Shown here: one piece after another, positions 61,259-64,000 of the stretch | Position numbering within the stretch: the first letter of the stretch is position 1 | Layout: each line of letters begins with the position of its first letter | NCBI RefSeq assembly: GCF_001557875.1 | Contig: NZ_LNRF01000001.1 | Span: 1,054,001-1,118,000 of the forward strand | DNA length: 64,000 bases | Origin: Vibrio splendidus | Lineage (GTDB): Bacteria; Pseudomonadota; Gammaproteobacteria; Enterobacterales; Vibrionaceae | Direction: 5' to 3' | Notes under the pieces: model-generated | What the model saw: the letters and a program-made list of their open reading frames with translations, nothing else | The model's database searches: none | Told to the model about the DNA's origin: nothing | Translations under genes and position numbers: made by a program

Positions 61259-62640
61259 GTGCTAAGTTGGTACGCTGCCCGGAGTTCATTGCTAAACGTA
61301 AAGACGGGCTCACTTTCCAACTGTTTAGCTATCTCACGGTTATCTTAGTCAGTATCTTGATTCTTCAAGGTGTCGCTGAAAGAGCGTTGATGAAAGCTCT
61401 GCTAAAAGTCCCTGAGTCCGTTAAAGCTGAAATGTTGGATCTTGCTTATCAAGCGAATGTGTTGATCGAAGATGGAGACATGGATGAACTCGCGGATTGG
61501 GGGAATGCTCAACAGTATTATCTGTTCGTTATCGATGAAGATAATCGACCGATCACGCACCGTAACATGCATCCGCATTTTGAATTCAAATTGAAGTACT
61601 TGCGTACCTTAGATCACCAGTTGAGTGATCGTGTTAGTAAGCCTATATTCGGCCTACCTCTGAACAATGGCAACACGCTTGTAATTCAACTACCGCACCA
61701 GTTCCATCCGGCTAAATCCTTTGCTCCATACTCCTATATGATCAAAGCTTTGATTGCTCTGGTCGTATTGTCGCTGTTCTCAATTATTATGGCGAAGAGC
61801 TTGCAGCAACCGCTGGATAGATTGAGGGAGGCTAGCCGCAGACTTGCTCAAGGTGACTTTACTGTCAGTGTGGTTTCGGAGTTAAACTCCACGACGCGCG
61901 AATTTAACGAACTAGCGCATGATTTTGATCATATGACATTTGAGATCAAGTCTCTGGCAGAAAAGCAACGTCGACTGATTCGTGATGTATCACATGAGCT
62001 GAGAACACCATTAGCAAGGCAAAACCTCGCATTACACTTACTACGCAATAAGGTGGATGAGAAAAGCTTAGGATTGCTTGAACGGATGGAAAATGAGACT
62101 GAAGAGATGAATAAGCTGGTAGGTGAGATACTTGAGTTCAGCCGGCTAGAAACATCTCGCTACGACTCTAAGTTAACGCTAATGCATCTTGAGCACTACT
62201 GTTCGATGCTGATTGTTCAAATGCAAAGTGATTTACAAACGAATCAAACCTTAATCGGAGATTTAGATACTCCGACTTCAATGGTAAATATTGATGAGCG
62301 GCTGTTGCTAAGGGTTATCGGCAATTTGGTGGGTAACGCCATCAAATACGCTGGTGATAGTGCACATGTTGTCGTCACTACATATGAACAGGTCATAGAC
62401 AAACGTTACAGCGTCATATCTGTAGAAGATGACGGTGATGGCATTCCTGATAACAAGATTGCAGGGATTTTCGACCCGTTTACACGAATAGAATCAGCCC
62501 GAGATAAACAATCTGGTGGTTACGGCCTAGGCCTTGCGATTGTAAAAGAAGCGATGGGTGTGATGAATGGGCATGTAACCGCTGAGAATAGAGAAGGCGG
62601 GGGACTGAGAGTAAATTTGATGTTCCCAATCAGTGATTAA
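61255..62640 (+). CDS. CpxA-like sensor histidine kinase
   Basis: The 461-aa protein has two membrane helices (about residues 25-45 and 163-181) around a periplasmic sensor of some 115 residues. HAMP follows, then a HisKA domain with His247 in RDVSHELRTPL, then an ATPase domain with NLVGNAIKYA, DDGDGIP and GYGLGLAIV. It overlaps the response-regulator gene by four bases (ATGA), so the pair is coupled. The stimulus is unknown; envelope stress is the obvious guess from CpxA likeness. Confidence 0.88.
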   Translation: MSAKLVRCPEFIAKRKDGLTFQLFSYLTVILVSILILQGVAERALMKALLKVPESVKAEMLDLAYQANVLIEDGDMDELADWGNAQQYYLFVIDEDNRPITHRNMHPHFEFKLKYLRTLDHQLSDRVSKPIFGLPLNNGNTLVIQLPHQFHPAKSFAPYSYMIKALIALVVLSLFSIIMAKSLQQPLDRLREASRRLAQGDFTVSVVSELNSTTREFNELAHDFDHMTFEIKSLAEKQRRLIRDVSHELRTPLARQNLALHLLRNKVDEKSLGLLERMENETEEMNKLVGEILEFSRLETSRYDSKLTLMHLEHYCSMLIVQMQSDLQTNQTLIGDLDTPTSMVNIDERLLLRVIGNLVGNAIKYAGDSAHVVVTTYEQVIDKRYSVISVEDDGDGIPDNKIAGIFDPFTRIESARDKQSGGYGLGLAIVKEAMGVMNGHVTAENREGGGLRVNLMFPISD

Positions 62641-62718
62641 CTTTCTCTATTGAGAAGAACGCTAAATAGATAATTGTCCCAACTCAGTTGTACTGACTTA
62701 AGCGATACCTAATAAAAA

Positions 62719-62742
62719 ACGCCACTGCATCTGCAGTGGCGT
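62719..62742. terminator. bidirectional terminator, kinase / symporter
   Basis: ACGCCACTGCA (62719-62729) pairs perfectly with TGCAGTGGCGT (62732-62742), with A- and T-runs on both sides. It separates the convergent kinase and symporter genes. Confidence 0.9.
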
Positions 62743-62825
62743 TTTTCTTTATGCGCTTTGGTATGGGCTAGGCGTAGCCATTAATTACGCCTGAGCTTGA
62801 AGACAAGAGCATCAGATAAGCGAGA

Positions 62826-64000
62826 CTATGCCTGTTGGCGAGCTAGCTTAACTTCTTCTTCTTTCTCACCTGCTGTAGGGTCGTTGAAGCGAGACTCGTC
62901 TAGAGCACCTTCAGACTTAGCAACAATGATAGATACGGCACTATCACCTGTGATGTTTACAGCAGTACGGATCATATCAAGAAGGCGGTCAACACCCATG
63001 ATTAGAGCAATACCTTCAAGCGGTAGACCAACTTGGTTTAATACCATCGCTAGCATAACAAGACCAACACCAGGAACACCTGCAGTACCAACAGACGCCA
63101 GTGTCGCTGTTAGGATAACCATCAAGTAATCACCCATAGTTAGGTCGATGTTATATGCTTGTGCGATAAACGCAGTTGCAACACCCTGCATGATTGCAGT
63201 GCCGTCCATGTTCACAGTTGCACCTAGTGGCACTGTGAAAGAGGCGACTTTGTTGTCTACGCCCATACGGTTTTTCGCCGTTTCCATTGTTACTGGAATC
63301 GTTGCGTTGGAAGATGCTGTTGAGAATGCAAACATGATTGCATCTTCCATCTTACGTAGGAACGTAATCGGACTAAGGCCAGTGAATCCTTTAAGCATTG
63401 CGCTGTAAGTCACCAAACCGTGCAACAGCAGGGTACCCGCGAGCACTAAGAAGTATTCTGCTAGGTTCCAAATCGCACCCAAGCCAAGGCCGGAGAACAG
63501 TTTCGCCATCAAGAAGAACACGCCATAAGGAGCAAGGTTCATCAGTAGCGCAACAAGCTTCATGATCACTTCGTTCAAGTCAGAGAAAACGGCAGCGATA
63601 CGTTCGCCAGGTTTACCCGCCGCACTAATTGCGATACCAAACAACACAGCAAATACGATAACTTGCAGTGTTTTACCCTCAGCCATCGCCTGAATAGGGT
63701 TGGTTGGGAACATGTCGATGATTACTTGGCCCAAAGAAGGGGCATCAGCTGATTTGAAAGAGCTCGCAGCAGTAAGATCCGCACCAGCTCCAGGTTGGAA
63801 CAGGTTACCGATAGTGAGTGCTAGAGTGATAGCAACGGCTGTAGTACCGATATAAAGTGCAAGCGTTTTGCCACCCATACGGCCAAGAGTTGATAAGTCT
63901 TTAAGAGAACTTGTACCGCACACTAGTGAAACGAAGACTAGTGGCACAACAAGCATTTTTAAACTGGCGACAAAGATTTGCCCGCCTACCTCAAAGAATC
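62826..64000 (-). CDS. sodium or proton/dicarboxylate-glutamate symporter (partial at window edge)
   Basis: The reading frame continues past the right edge of the window without a start (FFEVGGQIFVASLKMLVVPL), so the N-terminus is missing. The visible part has the DAACS signatures: FSTASSNATIPVTMETAKN, the ATVNMDGTA motif, and the GVPGVGLVMLAMVLNQVGLP segment. It imports glutamate, aspartate or C4-dicarboxylates across the inner membrane. It ends with a charged tail (EKEEEVKLARQQA). The exact substrate is not clear. Confidence 0.88.
   Translation of the reverse strand, partial: FFEVGGQIFVASLKMLVVPLVFVSLVCGTSSLKDLSTLGRMGGKTLALYIGTTAVAITLALTIGNLFQPGAGADLTAASSFKSADAPSLGQVIIDMFPTNPIQAMAEGKTLQVIVFAVLFGIAISAAGKPGERIAAVFSDLNEVIMKLVALLMNLAPYGVFFLMAKLFSGLGLGAIWNLAEYFLVLAGTLLLHGLVTYSAMLKGFTGLSPITFLRKMEDAIMFAFSTASSNATIPVTMETAKNRMGVDNKVASFTVPLGATVNMDGTAIMQGVATAFIAQAYNIDLTMGDYLMVILTATLASVGTAGVPGVGLVMLAMVLNQVGLPLEGIALIMGVDRLLDMIRTAVNITGDSAVSIIVAKSEGALDESRFNDPTAGEKEEEVKLARQQA

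Overview
The window looks like part of a Vibrio genome, most likely a marine species of the Splendidus type. The evidence is the protein content: a phaB-phaA-phaP-phaC polyhydroxybutyrate cluster, napFDABC with a Vibrio-type small membrane protein, narQ-narP, volA-fadL, ravA-viaA and Gly/Cys/Leu tRNA arrays. In V. cholerae, the nap, pha and volA-fadL loci lie on the small chromosome, so chromosome II is a reasonable inference here. No phage, insertion sequence, integrase or CRISPR array is visible.

Layout. 0.2-4.5 kb: PHB synthesis (phaB, phaA, phasin, phaC). 4.6-11.9 kb: periplasmic nitrate reductase (napFDABC plus a 45-aa membrane protein, minus strand), divergent from narQ-narP; the shared promoter region carries a NarP-type 7-2-7 box and an FNR-like site. 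12-13.5 kb: dcuC with a near-identical FNR-like site. 13.9-15.1 kb: an overlapping pair encoding a membrane-anchored ToxR-type regulator and a small periplasmic partner, resembling VtrA/VtrC, ToxR/ToxS and TcpP/TcpH co-component systems. 15.5-18.9 kb: volA-fadL for lysophospholipid use and fatty acid uptake. 19-23.5 kb: an RND efflux pair. 23.6-34 kb: mostly single genes (DUF481 outer-membrane protein, monooxygenase-like protein, EEP-family lipoprotein, acyl-CoA desaturase with two FabR/DesT-like operators, GNAT, GGDEF, YlqF GTPase, DUF2955/HlyD exporter). 34-38 kb: a possibly frameshifted small exported protein, an AraC regulator, a PLP decarboxylase, a lipoprotein and a monohaem cytochrome.

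38.2-47.7 kb is the most island-like part. A chaperone-usher fimbrial operon (two pilins, two chaperones, usher, tip protein) and a LuxR-type regulator are bounded on the right by intact ltaE and NUDIX genes. On the left are decayed, same-orientation remnants of the same two genes. This suggests the fimbrial block arrived by, or caused, a rearrangement at ltaE.

48-51 kb: ravA-viaA. 51.2-53.7 kb: two tRNA arrays (Cys-Gly-Leu-Cys and Leu-Cys-Gly-Leu-Cys) that share a direct repeat of about 505 bp, enclosing a class 3 lipase gene. 53.7-59.2 kb: nirB-nirD-nirC and a siroheme-pathway methyltransferase, again with NarP-like and FNR-like sites. These genes would take the nitrite made by Nap on to ammonium, so the nap, nar, dcuC, nir and cobA loci look like one anaerobic/nitrate-responsive network. 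59-64 kb: a DUF4174 protein, a NYN-domain protein, a CpxRA-like two-component pair and a sodium/dicarboxylate symporter cut by the window edge.
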